Assembly: GCF_009600885.1 (NCBI RefSeq)
Contig: NZ_VCLA01000086.1
Span: 19,051 to 83,050, forward strand
Length of the DNA stretch: 64,000 nt
Source of the DNA: Streptomyces jumonjinensis
Lineage (GTDB): Bacteria > Actinomycetota > Actinomycetes > Streptomycetales > Streptomycetaceae
Reading direction: 5' to 3'
The notes below the pieces were generated by a model, which had not been told where the DNA came from, made no database searches, and saw only the letters and a program-made list of their open reading frames with translations. The position numbers and the translations under genes are program-made. Shown here in pieces: positions 46,431-57,094 of the stretch. The stretch's first letter is position 1. Every line of letters starts with the position of its first letter.

Positions 46431-46825
46431 AGACCACTGTCCGGCCGCCCTGAGCCCGGGCCGCCGCCCGACCGGGGCGGCCGGGACGATTGCGGCGGCC
46501 GGGACGACCATGACGGTGACGGCCGGGGCGACCGTACGGCCTGAAGGCGCCCTTGAATCGATCTGACGGAGTACGGGAAGAACTGCCGAAGTGGGCCTGA
46601 AGTGAACGGCCCTGAACCGGACCCGCCGCCCCACCCGGACGCCACCGTCCCGAAGCGGAGTCTTCCGAGGTGGAGTACGGTCGAAAGGGGCGCGAGTCTA
46701 CCCACGGAGGCCCACTGTCATGCGCCTGAGGGGCCCTCTTTCCTTCCCCTATCGGGTTGAACTTTTGTTGATCAGTGGTCAGTTGGCCCCTGCCACGGCT
46801 TACTCTTCAACAGGTGAACCAATTG
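46431..46825. other. 395-bp intergenic region with hairpin and promoter-like DNA
   Basis: CCGGCCGCCC (46441-46450) pairs with GGGCGGCCGG (46475-46484), a likely terminator of the neuA/neuB operon. The last ~80 bp before the amidohydrolase are AT-richer and should hold its promoter. No gene is supported. Confidence 0.65.
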
Positions 46826-48049
46826 ATGTCCCGCGAGTCCGAAACCGATGTGCCGGGGGGCGTCGCACTGCCCGGCACCCTGTCCGAAACCCTGCGCGCC
46901 GAGCTGATCGCGTTCCGTCGTGATCTGCATATGCACCCCGAACTGGGCAACCAGGAGTTCCGTACCACCGCCGCTCTCAAGGCCCGTCTGGAGCAGGCCG
47001 GGCTGCGGCCGAGGGTGCTCTCCACCGGCACCGGACTCCTGTGCGACATCGGCGACTGGGACGGAGAAACGCCACTTCTGGCCCTTCGCGCGGACATCGA
47101 CGCGCTCCCCATCCCCGACACCAAGACCGGGGTGCCCTACCGCTCCACCATCCCCGACCGGGCGCACGCCTGCGGCCACGATGTGCACACCACGGCGGTC
47201 CTCGGCGCGGGCCTGATCCTGGCCGCGCTCGACCGGCGCGGACTGCTGCCCCGCCCGGTGCGGCTGATCTTCCAGCCCGCCGAGGAGGTGCTGCCCGGCG
47301 GTGCGACCGAAGCCATCGAGGCAGGAGTGCTGGAAGGCGTCGGCAAGATCATCGGAGTGCACTGCGACCCCCGGGTCGACGCGGGAGTCATCGGGCTGCG
47401 CCCCGGCCCCATCACCTCCGCCTGCGACCGGCTCGAAGTCACCCTCGACGGGCCCGGCGGCCACACCGCCCGCCCCCATCTGACCACCGACCTGGTCACC
47501 GCGGCGGCGAAGGTCGCCACCGAGGTCCCCGCGCTGCTCGCCCGCCGGGTGGACGCCCGCTCGGGGCTCTCCGTCACCTGGGGGCGGATCCAGTCGGGCC
47601 ATGTCTGCAATGTGATCCCGCAGCACGCCGAGCTCTCCGGGACCGTGCGCTGCCTGGATCTGCCGAGCTGGCGTGCCGCGCCCGATCTGGTGCACGCGGC
47701 CATCGACGAGATCGCCGCGCTCCACCGGGCCAAGTCGCAGATCACCTATATCCGGGGTGTGCCGCCCGTGGTCAACGACCCGGCCGTCACCGAACTGCTG
47801 CGTGCGGCGCAGTCGGTGCGCCGGGGCTCGTACGCGATCGAGGACACCGAGCAGAGCCTGGGCGGGGAGGACTTCTCCTGGTATCTGGAGCGGGTCCCGG
47901 GCGCGATGGCCAGGCTCGGCGTCCGGACGCCGGGGGACACCGTCAAGCGCGATCTGCACCGCGGCGATTTCGACGCCGACGAGCGGGCCATCGAGGTCGG
48001 CGTCGAGCTCTTCACGGCGGCGGCCCTGATCGACGGCGGACTCGACTAG
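46826..48049 (+). CDS. M20-family amidohydrolase
   Basis: A 407-residue metallohydrolase of the M20D group (N-acyl amino acid/hippurate hydrolase type). Metal and catalytic motifs are HMHPELGNQEF (residues ~33), LRADIDALPI, HACGHDVHTT (~115), FQPAEEVLPGG with the general-base Glu (~150) and GVHCDPR. A dimerisation domain with GGHTARPH follows. The ATG at 46826 has an aggtg-type site eight bases upstream; a GTG at 46814 is an alternative. The substrate is unknown. The gene stands between the wall-polymer and nucleoside clusters. Confidence 0.9.
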   Translation: MSRESETDVPGGVALPGTLSETLRAELIAFRRDLHMHPELGNQEFRTTAALKARLEQAGLRPRVLSTGTGLLCDIGDWDGETPLLALRADIDALPIPDTKTGVPYRSTIPDRAHACGHDVHTTAVLGAGLILAALDRRGLLPRPVRLIFQPAEEVLPGGATEAIEAGVLEGVGKIIGVHCDPRVDAGVIGLRPGPITSACDRLEVTLDGPGGHTARPHLTTDLVTAAAKVATEVPALLARRVDARSGLSVTWGRIQSGHVCNVIPQHAELSGTVRCLDLPSWRAAPDLVHAAIDEIAALHRAKSQITYIRGVPPVVNDPAVTELLRAAQSVRRGSYAIEDTEQSLGGEDFSWYLERVPGAMARLGVRTPGDTVKRDLHRGDFDADERAIEVGVELFTAAALIDGGLD

Positions 48050-48110
48050 AGGCACGGGCGGTGCCCCTGCGCCTTGCGGCACAGGCGGTGCCCGGCCCCA
48101 CCCCTGTGCC

Positions 48111-48150
48111 CTGCGGTACGGGGGTGGGGACCCCCACCCCCGTACCGCAG
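48111..48150. terminator. very strong hairpin terminator after the amidohydrolase
   Basis: An 18-bp perfect stem (CTGCGGTACGGGGGTGGG with CCCACCCCCGTACCGCAG) and a very small loop. With the flanking GC-rich DNA it fills the first part of the 324-bp gap before the BMP lipoprotein gene. Confidence 0.88.
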
Positions 48151-48298
48151 GCGACCCACCCCCGCGCACCCCCCTGACCAGCGATTCCGAAGCCGCCGAA
48201 GACTATGTTCCGCGTGCCCGCCGCGCTACGCTGAGTCGCTTTGAAGCCCTGTTCGCGACGATCCGATAACGACTCATGAACAGGTCTTTAACTGACAT

Positions 48299-48310
48299 CT
48301 ACGCGCGTTA
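48299..48310. promoter_or_regulatory. nucleoside-regulon operator, one-sided copy, upstream of bmp
   Basis: CTACGCGCGTTA matches the shared motif CTACGCGCGTAG at ten positions (left half perfect). It lies 64 bp before the bmp start and just downstream of an AT-rich tttaact segment that may be the -10 region. Confidence 0.5.
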
Positions 48311-48373
48311 CGATCGCGGCAAAACCAGCGCCGGAAGAGGCGCTTTCGGTCAGTCTCGAAGGGACCCCTCCTC

Positions 48374-49414
48374 TTGCGCCGGGTATCCAAGATCACTACC
48401 GCGTGTCTCGCCACCGCGGCCCTCGCTTTCACCGCCACCGCCTGCGGTGCGTCCTCCACCGATACGGCGGAGACGGACAGCGAGAAGCTGAAGATCGGCA
48501 TGGCCTACGACGTCGGCGGCCGTGGCGACAACTCCTTCAACGACTCCGCGGCCCGCGGCCTGGACAAGGCCAAGGCCGACCTCGGCGCCGAGACCAAGGA
48601 GCTCACCGCCAAGCACGGCGAGACCCCGGCCGACCGTGAGGCCCGTCTCTCCTCGCTGGCCGAGGGCGGCTACAACCCCGTCATCGCCGTCGGCTTCGCC
48701 TACAAGGACACGATCGACGAGATCGCGCCCAAGTACCCCAAGGTCAGCTTCGGCCTGGTGGACTCGGTCGCCGACGCCAAGAACGTCGACAGCATCGTCT
48801 TCACCGAGGAGCAGGGCTCCTACCTCGCCGGCGTCGCCGCCGCGCTGAAGTCCAAGGACGGCAAGATCGGCTTCATCGGCGGTGTGGACCTTCCGCTGAT
48901 CAAGAAGTTCGCCGCGGGCTTCGAGCAGGGCGTCATGGACACCGACCCGAAGGCATCGGTGAAGATCCAGTACCTGACCACCGGTACGGACCTCTCCGGC
49001 TTCGGCAGCCCCGACAAGGGCAAGGCCGCTGCCCAGGGCATGCTCGACAAGGGCATCGACGTGATCTACACGGCCGCTGGCGGCTCCGGCGCCGGCGCCA
49101 TCCAGGCCGTCGCCGCCGAGAAGGGCACCTGGGCCATCGGCGTCGACTCGGACCAGGCCAAGGACCCGGCCCTGTCGAAGTACGCGGCCTCGATCATGAC
49201 CTCGGTCGTCAAGAACGTCGACACCGGCGTCTACGAGCTCGCCAAGTCGGTCAAGGACAAGAAGCCGCTGACCGGCACGCACACCTACTCCCTCGCGGAG
49301 GACGGCGTCAGCCTCACCACCACGGGCGACCACCTCAAGGACATCCAGAGCAAGCTGGACGAGGTCAAGAAGAAGATCGTGGACGGCGAGATCAAGGTCA
49401 AGACCACGACCTGA
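48374..49414 (+). CDS. BMP-family nucleoside-binding lipoprotein
   Basis: A 346-residue substrate-binding lipoprotein of the Bmp/PnrA type, which captures purine or pyrimidine nucleosides for an ABC importer. The signal ends in the lipobox TATAC (LxxC type). Signatures are IGMAYDVGGRGDNSFNDSA, VIAVGFAYKD, FGLVDSV, FTEEQGSYLAGVAAA and KIGFIGGVDLPLIKKF. The start is TTG at 48374; no ATG or GTG is in frame nearby. A terminator separates it from the transporter genes, so it is its own transcription unit and probably made in excess. Confidence 0.92.
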   Translation: MRRVSKITTACLATAALAFTATACGASSTDTAETDSEKLKIGMAYDVGGRGDNSFNDSAARGLDKAKADLGAETKELTAKHGETPADREARLSSLAEGGYNPVIAVGFAYKDTIDEIAPKYPKVSFGLVDSVADAKNVDSIVFTEEQGSYLAGVAAALKSKDGKIGFIGGVDLPLIKKFAAGFEQGVMDTDPKASVKIQYLTTGTDLSGFGSPDKGKAAAQGMLDKGIDVIYTAAGGSGAGAIQAVAAEKGTWAIGVDSDQAKDPALSKYAASIMTSVVKNVDTGVYELAKSVKDKKPLTGTHTYSLAEDGVSLTTTGDHLKDIQSKLDEVKKKIVDGEIKVKTTT

Positions 49415-49426
49415 CCGGACCGTTGA

Positions 49427-49469
49427 TCGGGGCCCGGACGAGCGGCCGAGCCGTTCCTCCGGGCCCCGA
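49427..49469 (+). terminator. hairpin terminator after bmp
   Basis: TCGGGGCCCGGA pairs perfectly with TCCGGGCCCCGA. It splits the binding-protein gene from the permease operon. Confidence 0.85.
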
Positions 49470-49520
49470 CGCACGCAAGGCATCCCCCCACCGTGCCCGG
49501 CCCTTCAACGATTTGGCGGC

Positions 49521-49534
49521 GCTACGCGCGTAGC
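49521..49534. promoter_or_regulatory. nucleoside-regulon operator upstream of the ABC genes
   Basis: GCTACGCGCGTAGC is a perfect 14-bp palindrome between the bmp terminator and the ABC ATPase. A TAGTTT (49551-49556) -10-like hexamer follows, so the palindrome would overlap or abut the -35 region. Confidence 0.75.
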
Positions 49535-49610
49535 TTCCCCTCTTCGCGATAGTTTTCGCCACCACCGCCTCTACCCCTCAAGCTCAAGCTCCCGCCCTGG
49601 AGAGTGCGCC

Positions 49611-51265
49611 ATCAAAGCGTCCAGCAGTCCCCATGCCGTAGAGCTCCGCGGCATCACCAAACGATTCCCCGGGGTCGTGGCCAACCACGACATCGACATC
49701 ACCGTGGCCCGCGGCACCGTCCACGCCCTGGTCGGCGAGAACGGCGCGGGCAAGTCCACCCTGATGAAGATCCTCTACGGCATGCAGAAGCCGGACGAGG
49801 GCACCATCGCGGTCGACGGTGAGCAGGTCTCCTTCCACAACCCCGGAGACGCCATCGCCCGCGGCATCGGCATGGTGCACCAGCACTTCATGCTCGCCGA
49901 CTACCTCACCGTCCTTGAGAACGTCGTTCTCGGCTCCGAGAAGCTGTACGGCATCGGGGACCGGGCCCGCGCCAAGATCCGGGAGATCTCGGACGCGTAC
50001 GGCCTCAACGTCCGCCCCGATGTGATGGTCGAGGACTCGGAGTCGCCGACCGCCAGCGGGTGGAGATCCTCAAGGTCCTCTACCGCGGCGCGCGCACCCT
50101 GATCCTGGACGAGCCGACCGCGGTGCTGGTGCCCCAGGAGGTCGACGCCCTCTTCGACAATCTGCGGGAGCTCAAGGCCGAGGGCCTCACCGTCATCTTC
50201 ATCTCGCACAAGCTCGGTGAGGTGCTCACCGTCGCCGACGAGATCACGGTGATCCGGCGCGGCACCACGGTCGGCACCGCCGACCCGGCCGGCACCACGC
50301 CCAAGCAGCTCGCCGAGCTGATGGTCGGCAGCGAGCTGCCCTCGCCCGAGACCCGTGAGTCCACCGTCACCGATGTGCCGATGCTCACCGTCGACGGCCT
50401 GCGGATGACCGCGACCGACCCCGACGGCGTCGTCCGCGCGGTGCTCGACGGCATCGGCTTCACCATCCACAAGGGCGAGGTCCTCGGCATCGCCGGGGTG
50501 GAGGGCAACGGCCAGTCCGAACTGGTCGAGGCGATCATGGGCATGCGCGCTCTGGACGAAGGCGCTCTCACCCTGGACGGCCAGGACATCGCGCATACGC
50601 CGACCCGTAAGCGCCGTGAGGACGGCATGGCGGTCATCCCCGAGGACCGCCACCGCCACGGTCTGCTGCTGGAGGCCCCGCTCTGGGAGAACCGCATCCT
50701 CGGCCATGTCACCGAGAAGCCCAACAGCAAGGGCGCGTTCCTCGACCTCAAGGCGGCCCGCGCGGACACCGAGCGGATCGTGCGGGAGTACGACGTACGC
50801 ACCCCCGGCATCGACGTCACCGCGGCCTCGCTCTCCGGCGGCAACCAGCAGAAGCTGATCGTCGGCCGGGAGATGAGCCACAACCCCAAGCTGCTGATCG
50901 CGGCCCACCCCACCCGGGGTGTGGACGTCGGCGCACAGGCGCAGATCTGGGACCAGATCCGCGAGGCCCGCCGTGAGGGCCTGGCCGTGCTGCTGATCTC
51001 CGCGGACCTGGACGAGCTGATCGGGCTCTCCGACACCCTCCGCGTGATGTACCGCGGCCGACTGGTGGCGGACGCCGATCCCGCCGACATCACCCCGGAG
51101 GAGCTGGGGTCCGCCATGACCGGCGCGGCCTCCGGCCATCTGGAAGCCCACGAGACCAACGAGACCGACGACGCCTCCGCCGCCGACGACGCCTCCGACG
51201 CCCCCGAACGGGCGGACGGCGACGCCGAAGGCGACGGCCCCCGGGACGGGGGAGAGGACCGATGA
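49611..51265 (+). pseudogene. nucleoside ABC transporter ATPase with apparent frameshift and non-canonical start
   Basis: A double-ABC ATPase of the BMP-linked nucleoside (RbsA/YufO-like) type. First ABC: AVELRGITKRFPGVVANHDIDI, Walker A GENGAGKST, Q-loop MVHQHFML. Second ABC: GVEGNGQSELVEAI and LSGGNQQKL. At about 50034 the frame changes: the family sequence VEDLGVADRQRVEILK is encoded if one C is added after gtcgaggac, but as given the first frame ends at 50102 and the rest is read in another frame (open to 51265). Also, the natural N-terminus lies at 49611, where the codon is ATC with a GGAGAG ribosome site; no ATG/GTG/TTG lies upstream in frame and the first GTG (49677) would cut ~22 residues. 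It may be a pseudogene or have sequence errors. Confidence 0.85.
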
Positions 51266-52374
51266 AGAAGTTCGACAAGGAGCGGGTGCTCCTGGGGATC
51301 GCCGCCCCACTGCTCGCGATCGTGGTCGCGTTCCTGGTCACCGCCCTGGTGCTGCTGGCCACCGGTAAGGAGCCGTTCAACGCCTTCGCCATCATGTTCG
51401 ACTATGGCTCGAAGTCGGACAGCCAGGTCTACATCCTGAACAAGGCCACCACCTACTACCTCGCGGGTCTCGCGGTCGCCGTCGGCTTCCGGATGAACCT
51501 GTTCAACATCGGCGTCGACGGCCAGTACCGGCTCGCCGCGTTCTTCGCCGCCGCCCTCGGCGGCGCGCTGACGCTGCCCGGCCCGGTGCAGATCCCGCTG
51601 ATCATCCTCTGCGCGATGATCGTCGGCGCGATGTGGGCCGGTATCGCCGGTCTCCTCAAGGTCACCCGGGGGGTCAGCGAGGTCGTCTCCACGATCATGC
51701 TGAACGCCATCGCGACCGCGATCATCGGCTATCTGCTCCAGGAAGGCCGGCTCGGCCATCTGGACACCGCCGGCACCAAGGTCTCCACCAAGCCCATCCC
51801 GGAGTCCTCGCACTTCTTCGAGTTCCCGACCACCCCGTCCCCGGTCTGGGGATTCATCGTGGTCGCGATCATCGCGGGCATCGCCTACTGGTTCACGCTC
51901 TCCCGGACCCGCTTCGGCTTCGATCTGCGCACGGTCGGCCAGTCCGGCTCCGCCGCCGAGGCCAGCGGCGTCAATGTGAAGCGGATGGTCGTCACCTCCA
52001 TGCTGATCTCCGGCGCGATGGCCGGTCTGGTCGGCATGCCGACGCTGCTCAACGACAGCTACGAGTACAGCGGCGACTTCCCGGTCGGCATCGGCTTCAC
52101 GGGCATCGCCATCGCCCTGCTCGGCCGTAACCACCCCATCGGCATCGCCCTCGGCGCGATCCTCTGGGCCTTCCTGGAGCGCGGCAGCGGTCAGCTCGAA
52201 TTCCAGGGCTACGACAAGGAGATCGTCGGCGTCATCCAGGGCGTGATCGTCCTCTGTGTCGTCATCGCCTACGAAGTCGTGCGCCGCTACGGCCTCAAGC
52301 GCCAGCAGCGGCAGGTCGGCGCGAAGCTCGCCGCCCAGGCCCGTAACTCCGACAAGCAGGAGGTGTCGGCGTGA
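51262..52374 (+). CDS. nucleoside ABC transporter permease 1
   Basis: A 370-residue inner-membrane permease of the BPD_transp_2 (branched-chain/nucleoside) group with about eight helices. Its ATG overlaps the ATPase stop (ATGA). Typical segments are YYLAGLAVAVGFRMNLFNIGVDGQ, KVTRGVSEVVSTIMLNAIA (coupling loop to the ATPase) and GFTGIAIALLGRNHPIGI. It forms the translocation channel with the next gene's product. Confidence 0.93.
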   Translation: MKKFDKERVLLGIAAPLLAIVVAFLVTALVLLATGKEPFNAFAIMFDYGSKSDSQVYILNKATTYYLAGLAVAVGFRMNLFNIGVDGQYRLAAFFAAALGGALTLPGPVQIPLIILCAMIVGAMWAGIAGLLKVTRGVSEVVSTIMLNAIATAIIGYLLQEGRLGHLDTAGTKVSTKPIPESSHFFEFPTTPSPVWGFIVVAIIAGIAYWFTLSRTRFGFDLRTVGQSGSAAEASGVNVKRMVVTSMLISGAMAGLVGMPTLLNDSYEYSGDFPVGIGFTGIAIALLGRNHPIGIALGAILWAFLERGSGQLEFQGYDKEIVGVIQGVIVLCVVIAYEVVRRYGLKRQQRQVGAKLAAQARNSDKQEVSA

Positions 52375-53663
52375 GCGCCACGGCGACTTCCACGCCGCCG
52401 CCCGCGGCGGCGCCCAAGGTGAGCGGCGGCAAAGCCGGCCGCACCCGGCTGTCCTTCCCCGTCATCCTGCTGATCATCGCGGGCGCGCTGCTCGCGCTCT
52501 CCGCGGTCCGGCTGATCACCGGCGCACAGGACGTCACCTCGTCCGGCCAGATCAGCGCCATGATCGCAATGGCGGTGCCGATCGGTCTCGCCGGTCTCGG
52601 CGGTCTGTGGGCCGAGCGCGCGGGCGTGGTGAACATCGGCCTCGAAGGCATGATGATCCTGGGCACCTTCTTCGGCGCCTGGGCCGGCTGGCAGACCGAC
52701 CCGTGGATCGGTGTGCTCGCGGGCATCGCCGGCGGTATGTTCGGCGGTCTGCTGCACGCGGTGGCCACCGTCACCTTCGGCGTCGACCACATCATCTCCG
52801 GTATCGCGATCAACATCCTGGCGCTCGGGTTCACCACCTACTTCGCCAAGCTGTGGTTCAACTCCGGCGAAGCCGCGCTCAAGGGCGGCAGCCCCAAGCA
52901 GTCCCCGCCGTCCGAGGAGATCGCCTCGATCACCCTGCCGGGTCTCTCCAGCTGGCTGCGGTCCATCGAGAAGCACGAGTGGTTCTTCGTCTCGGACGTC
53001 GCCGGCGTGCTCGGCGGCCTGGTCACCAATCTGTCGCTGCTGACGATCGTGGCGGCGCTGCTCTTCGTGATGACGTTCCTGGTGCTGTGGAAGACCTCCT
53101 TCGGCCTCCGGCTGCGCTCCTGCGGTGAGAACCCGGTCGCCGCGGAGTCGCTGGGCGTCAACGTCTACAAGTACAAGTACATCGCGGTGATCGTCTCCGG
53201 CGGTATGGCCGGTCTCGGCGGCGCGTTCCTCTCGCTGGTCACGGCGTCCATCTACAACGAGGGCCAGACCGGCGGCCGTGGCTACATCGGCCTCGCGGCC
53301 ATGATCTTCGGCAACTGGCGGCCCGGCGGTCTCGCCATGGGCGCGGGCCTGTTCGGTTACGCGGACGCCCTCCAGCTCCGCAGCGGCGGCGAGTCCGTCC
53401 ACGCGCTGCTGCTTCTGCTGGTGGTCGTGCTGCTGGGGCTCGCGGCCTGGAAGTTCTACCGCAAGAGCCTGGTGCAGGCCGTGGTCAGCGCCGTCATCGG
53501 CGTGGGCGTACTGGCCTGGTTCCTCTCCACGGACACGGTCCCGACCGAGTTCGTGAGCGCGACCCCCTATGTGGTGACGCTGCTGGTGCTCTCGCTCTCC
53601 GCACAACGGCTGCGAATGCCGAAGGCGGACGGCATGCGCTATCGCAAGGGGCAAGGGAAGTGA
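52371..53663 (+). CDS. nucleoside ABC transporter permease 2
   Basis: A 430-residue second permease of the same family, starting at a GTG that overlaps the previous stop (GTGA). Signature segments are IGLAGLGGLWAERAGVVNIGLEGMM, FGVDHIISGIAINILALG, GLRLRSCGENPVAAESLGVNV and GRGYIGLAAMIFGNW. The first ~30 residues are a Pro/Ala-rich cytoplasmic extension, and extra helices lie at the C-terminus. Confidence 0.93.
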   Translation: MSATATSTPPPAAAPKVSGGKAGRTRLSFPVILLIIAGALLALSAVRLITGAQDVTSSGQISAMIAMAVPIGLAGLGGLWAERAGVVNIGLEGMMILGTFFGAWAGWQTDPWIGVLAGIAGGMFGGLLHAVATVTFGVDHIISGIAINILALGFTTYFAKLWFNSGEAALKGGSPKQSPPSEEIASITLPGLSSWLRSIEKHEWFFVSDVAGVLGGLVTNLSLLTIVAALLFVMTFLVLWKTSFGLRLRSCGENPVAAESLGVNVYKYKYIAVIVSGGMAGLGGAFLSLVTASIYNEGQTGGRGYIGLAAMIFGNWRPGGLAMGAGLFGYADALQLRSGGESVHALLLLLVVVLLGLAAWKFYRKSLVQAVVSAVIGVGVLAWFLSTDTVPTEFVSATPYVVTLLVLSLSAQRLRMPKADGMRYRKGQGK

Positions 53664-54055
53664 CGGCGCCCGCCGTGGACTGGGCGGCCCTGCGGGAGCT
53701 GGCGCGTGAGGCGATGACCCATGCGTACGCCCCCTACTCGGGCTACCCGGTCGGGGTGGCCGCCCTGGTCGACGACGGCCGCACGGTGACCGGCTGCAAT
53801 GTGGAGAACGCCTCCTACGGGCTCTCGCTCTGCGCCGAGTGCGGACTTATCTCCCGGCTCCAGGCCACCGGCGGCGGGCGGCTGACCCACTTCACCTGCG
53901 TGGACGGCCGGGGCCAGGCCCTGGTGCCCTGCGGACGCTGCCGTCAGCTGCTGTACGAGTTCGGGGGGCCGGAGCTGCTGCTCGACACCCCCGGCGGGAT
54001 CGTGACGCTGGGGGAGCTGCTGCCCCAGCCGTTCGGCCCGGCGCATCTGGCGTAA
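53660..54055 (+). CDS. cdd: cytidine deaminase
   Basis: A 131-residue zinc enzyme that converts cytidine/deoxycytidine to uridine/deoxyuridine. It has AYAPYSGYPVGVAAL for substrate binding, VTGCNVENASYGLSLCAECGLI with the zinc-binding Cys and catalytic Glu, and PCGRCRQLL with the other two zinc cysteines. The GTG start overlaps the permease stop, so uptake and deamination are co-expressed. A strong terminator follows. Confidence 0.95.
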   Translation: MTAPAVDWAALRELAREAMTHAYAPYSGYPVGVAALVDDGRTVTGCNVENASYGLSLCAECGLISRLQATGGGRLTHFTCVDGRGQALVPCGRCRQLLYEFGGPELLLDTPGGIVTLGELLPQPFGPAHLA

Positions 54056-54063
54056 CGCCTTTC

Positions 54064-54093
54064 GCGGCCCCTCCGCTCCGGTGGAGGGGCCGC
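54064..54093 (+). terminator. hairpin terminator after cdd
   Basis: GCGGCCCCTCC pairs with GGAGGGGCCGC, followed by a short T-containing stretch. Confidence 0.85.
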
Positions 54094-54111
54094 GGCCTTT
54101 ACCCTCGGTCT

Positions 54112-54123
54112 CTATGCGCGTAG
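54112..54123. promoter_or_regulatory. nucleoside-regulon operator upstream of deoA
   Basis: CTATGCGCGTAG differs from the perfect palindrome CTACGCGCGTAG at one position. It lies 40 bp before the deoA start, between the cdd terminator and the gene. Confidence 0.7.
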
Positions 54124-54162
54124 AGCGCGTGGGGACCCTAGAACCGCCTTCTGGAGGAATCC

Positions 54163-55440
<1,278 letters not shown>

Positions 55441-55457
55441 CCTGCGATGTCCTCGGT

Positions 55458-55499
55458 CCGGACGGGGGTCGGCGCGGCTGTGCGCCGGCCCCCGTCCGG
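55458..55499 (+). terminator. hairpin terminator after deoA
   Basis: An 18-bp stem with one mismatch: CCGGACGGGGGTCGGCGC with GCGCCGGCCCCCGTCCGG. Confidence 0.85.
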
Positions 55500-55554
55500 C
55501 GGACCGGCCCGGGCGCACCGATGAGTTGCGCCCGGCCGGCCGGTCACACCAGAC

Positions 55555-55899
55555 ATGAGCATGGAAAACGCCGACCCCGCCGGCCCGGTCACTCCCGCCG
55601 ACCCGGCCGTCCTTGTCGGCCCCGCTGACCTTCTCGGCCCCGCTGTTCTCGTGATGCCCCCTCGCGTCACCCTCGCCGATGTGCCGCCGCTCTGTGAGCG
55701 GCTGCGCGCGCTGTACGGGGCCGGGGCCGACGATGTGGTGTGCGATCTGGCCGCGCTGACCCGGGCCGACCTCGCCACCGTCGAAGCGGTGGCGAGGCTC
55801 CGGCTCACCGCCCGCAGGGCCGGGCGCGGGGTCCGGATGCGGAACGCGGGGCCCGAACTGCTCGCCCTGCTGACGCTGGCCGGTCTGGAGCCCGTCTGA
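55555..55899 (+). CDS. STAS-domain protein
   Basis: A 114-residue protein. A Pro/Ala-rich N-terminal extension precedes a STAS (anti-sigma-factor-antagonist-like) fold: VTLADVPPLCERLRALYG, VVCDLAALTRADLATVEAVARLRLTARRAGRGVRMRNAGPELLALLTLAGL when read in pieces. STAS proteins bind partner kinases or regulators; the conserved phosphorylatable Ser/Thr is not clear here. The start is ATG 55555 (55561 is an alternative). The partner is unknown. Confidence 0.75.
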   Translation: MSMENADPAGPVTPADPAVLVGPADLLGPAVLVMPPRVTLADVPPLCERLRALYGAGADDVVCDLAALTRADLATVEAVARLRLTARRAGRGVRMRNAGPELLALLTLAGLEPV

Positions 55900-55917
55900 T
55901 GGACCGTGCCGAAGAGA

Positions 55918-55953
55918 AGCCGCCGCTGATCGCAGCGGCCGATCGCGGCGGCT
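55918..55953. terminator. hairpin between convergent STAS and sigma genes
   Basis: AGCCGCCG pairs with CGGCGGCT, with additional gatcgc pairing inside. It serves convergent genes ending at 55899 and 56027. Confidence 0.65.
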
Positions 55954-56026
55954 GGGGAGTGGACCCCGGGTCCCGGGCCGCCCCCGGGGCCCGGGGCCGT
56001 CGAAGGGCCCGGGTCCCGGGCAGCCG

Positions 56027-57025
56027 CTATCCGCTCTCCCCGGCCAGCCGGTCCGGCAGATCGAAGAGCGGGAACCAACGGGCCGTGTCCAGGAAGGAAT
56101 GGATCCCGGCGATCCTCCCGTCGCGGATCTCCATGATCATCAGCGCCCAGGGCGTATGCCCGTCGCCGTCCTCCGCCGCGTGGTAGTGGGCGAACGCGGG
56201 CATCCCGTTGGCCACGGTCGGGACGAGCCGCGAGCCACGGCAGACCGAGCCCACGCCCAGCATCCAGCCGACGATGTTCTCATGGCCCTGGAGCCAGAGA
56301 TCGTACGGCGGCATCGAGAGTGTGGCGTCGTCATGGAGGACCTTCGTCAGCGCCTCCATGTCATATCCCTCGAAGGCCGCCACATAGCGCTCCAGCAGCG
56401 CGCGCTGCTCGTCGTCCAGCGGATCGGCCGGATCGCTCGCGACCGGGGGCGACTCCGCCAGCGTCGCCCGCGCCCGCTGGAGCGCGCTGTTGACCGAGGC
56501 GACCGAGGTGTCCAGCAGCTCGGCCACCTCCGCGGCCTTCCACGCCAGCACCTCGCGGAGGATCAGCACCGCGCGCTGCTTGGGCGGCAGATGCTGGAGC
56601 GCGGCCATGAACGCCAGCCGGATCGACTCCCGCTCCACCGCCCGGTCCGCCGGGTCAGCCGCATCCGGCGCCGAGGGCAGCACCCGCCCATCGGGAACCG
56701 GCTCCAGCCAGGTCGCCTCCGGCCGCGCGCTGAGCCGGGCCTGCGCCACCGGGGTGGGCCCGGAGAGATCCATCGGGCGGGCCCGGCGGCTGCCCGCGCT
56801 CAGCATGTCGAGACAGACGTTCGTCGCGATGCGGTAGAGCCAGGACCGCAGCGACGAACGCCCCTCGAACTTCTCGATATTCCGCCAGGCGCGCACCAGC
56901 GTGTCCTGGACGGCGTCCTCCGCCTCGAAGGACGAACCGAGCATGCGGTAGCAGTAACCGGTCAGCTCCCGCCGGTACTTCTCCAACTCGGAATTCACTT
57001 GTTCGGTTGTCGCCAGTTCGCTCAT
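56027..57025 (-). CDS. SigG-type ECF sigma factor with SnoaL-like C-terminal domain
   Basis: A 332-residue sigma factor. Region 2: [30 protein letters not shown] and [18 protein letters not shown]. Region 4: [47 protein letters not shown]. The C-terminal ~110 residues ([31 protein letters not shown]) form a SnoaL/NTF2-like domain, the mark of ECF groups that lack a classical anti-sigma factor and are controlled through this domain. The ATG at 57025 is used; a GTG at 57034 would add three residues. Confidence 0.9.
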   Translation of the reverse strand: MSELATTEQVNSELEKYRRELTGYCYRMLGSSFEAEDAVQDTLVRAWRNIEKFEGRSSLRSWLYRIATNVCLDMLSAGSRRARPMDLSGPTPVAQARLSARPEATWLEPVPDGRVLPSAPDAADPADRAVERESIRLAFMAALQHLPPKQRAVLILREVLAWKAAEVAELLDTSVASVNSALQRARATLAESPPVASDPADPLDDEQRALLERYVAAFEGYDMEALTKVLHDDATLSMPPYDLWLQGHENIVGWMLGVGSVCRGSRLVPTVANGMPAFAHYHAAEDGDGHTPWALMIMEIRDGRIAGIHSFLDTARWFPLFDLPDRLAGESG

Positions 57026-57094
57026 CGGATCCACCCCTGTCGCCCATCGGCACCGGCTCTTCGGAACCTACAGGAGCGCACTGACAACGAGGGC

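Noticed and set aside
49604..49822. GTG-started 72-codon frame overlapping the ABC ATPase start
   Set aside because: Arg/His/Pro-rich out-of-frame translation of the Walker A region; it uses the ATPase ribosome site only by accident of spacing.
55899..56186. Frame starting at ATG 55899 directly after the STAS stop (TGATG)
   Set aside because: It runs through a hairpin and then antisense through the sigma-factor 3' end; no conserved features.
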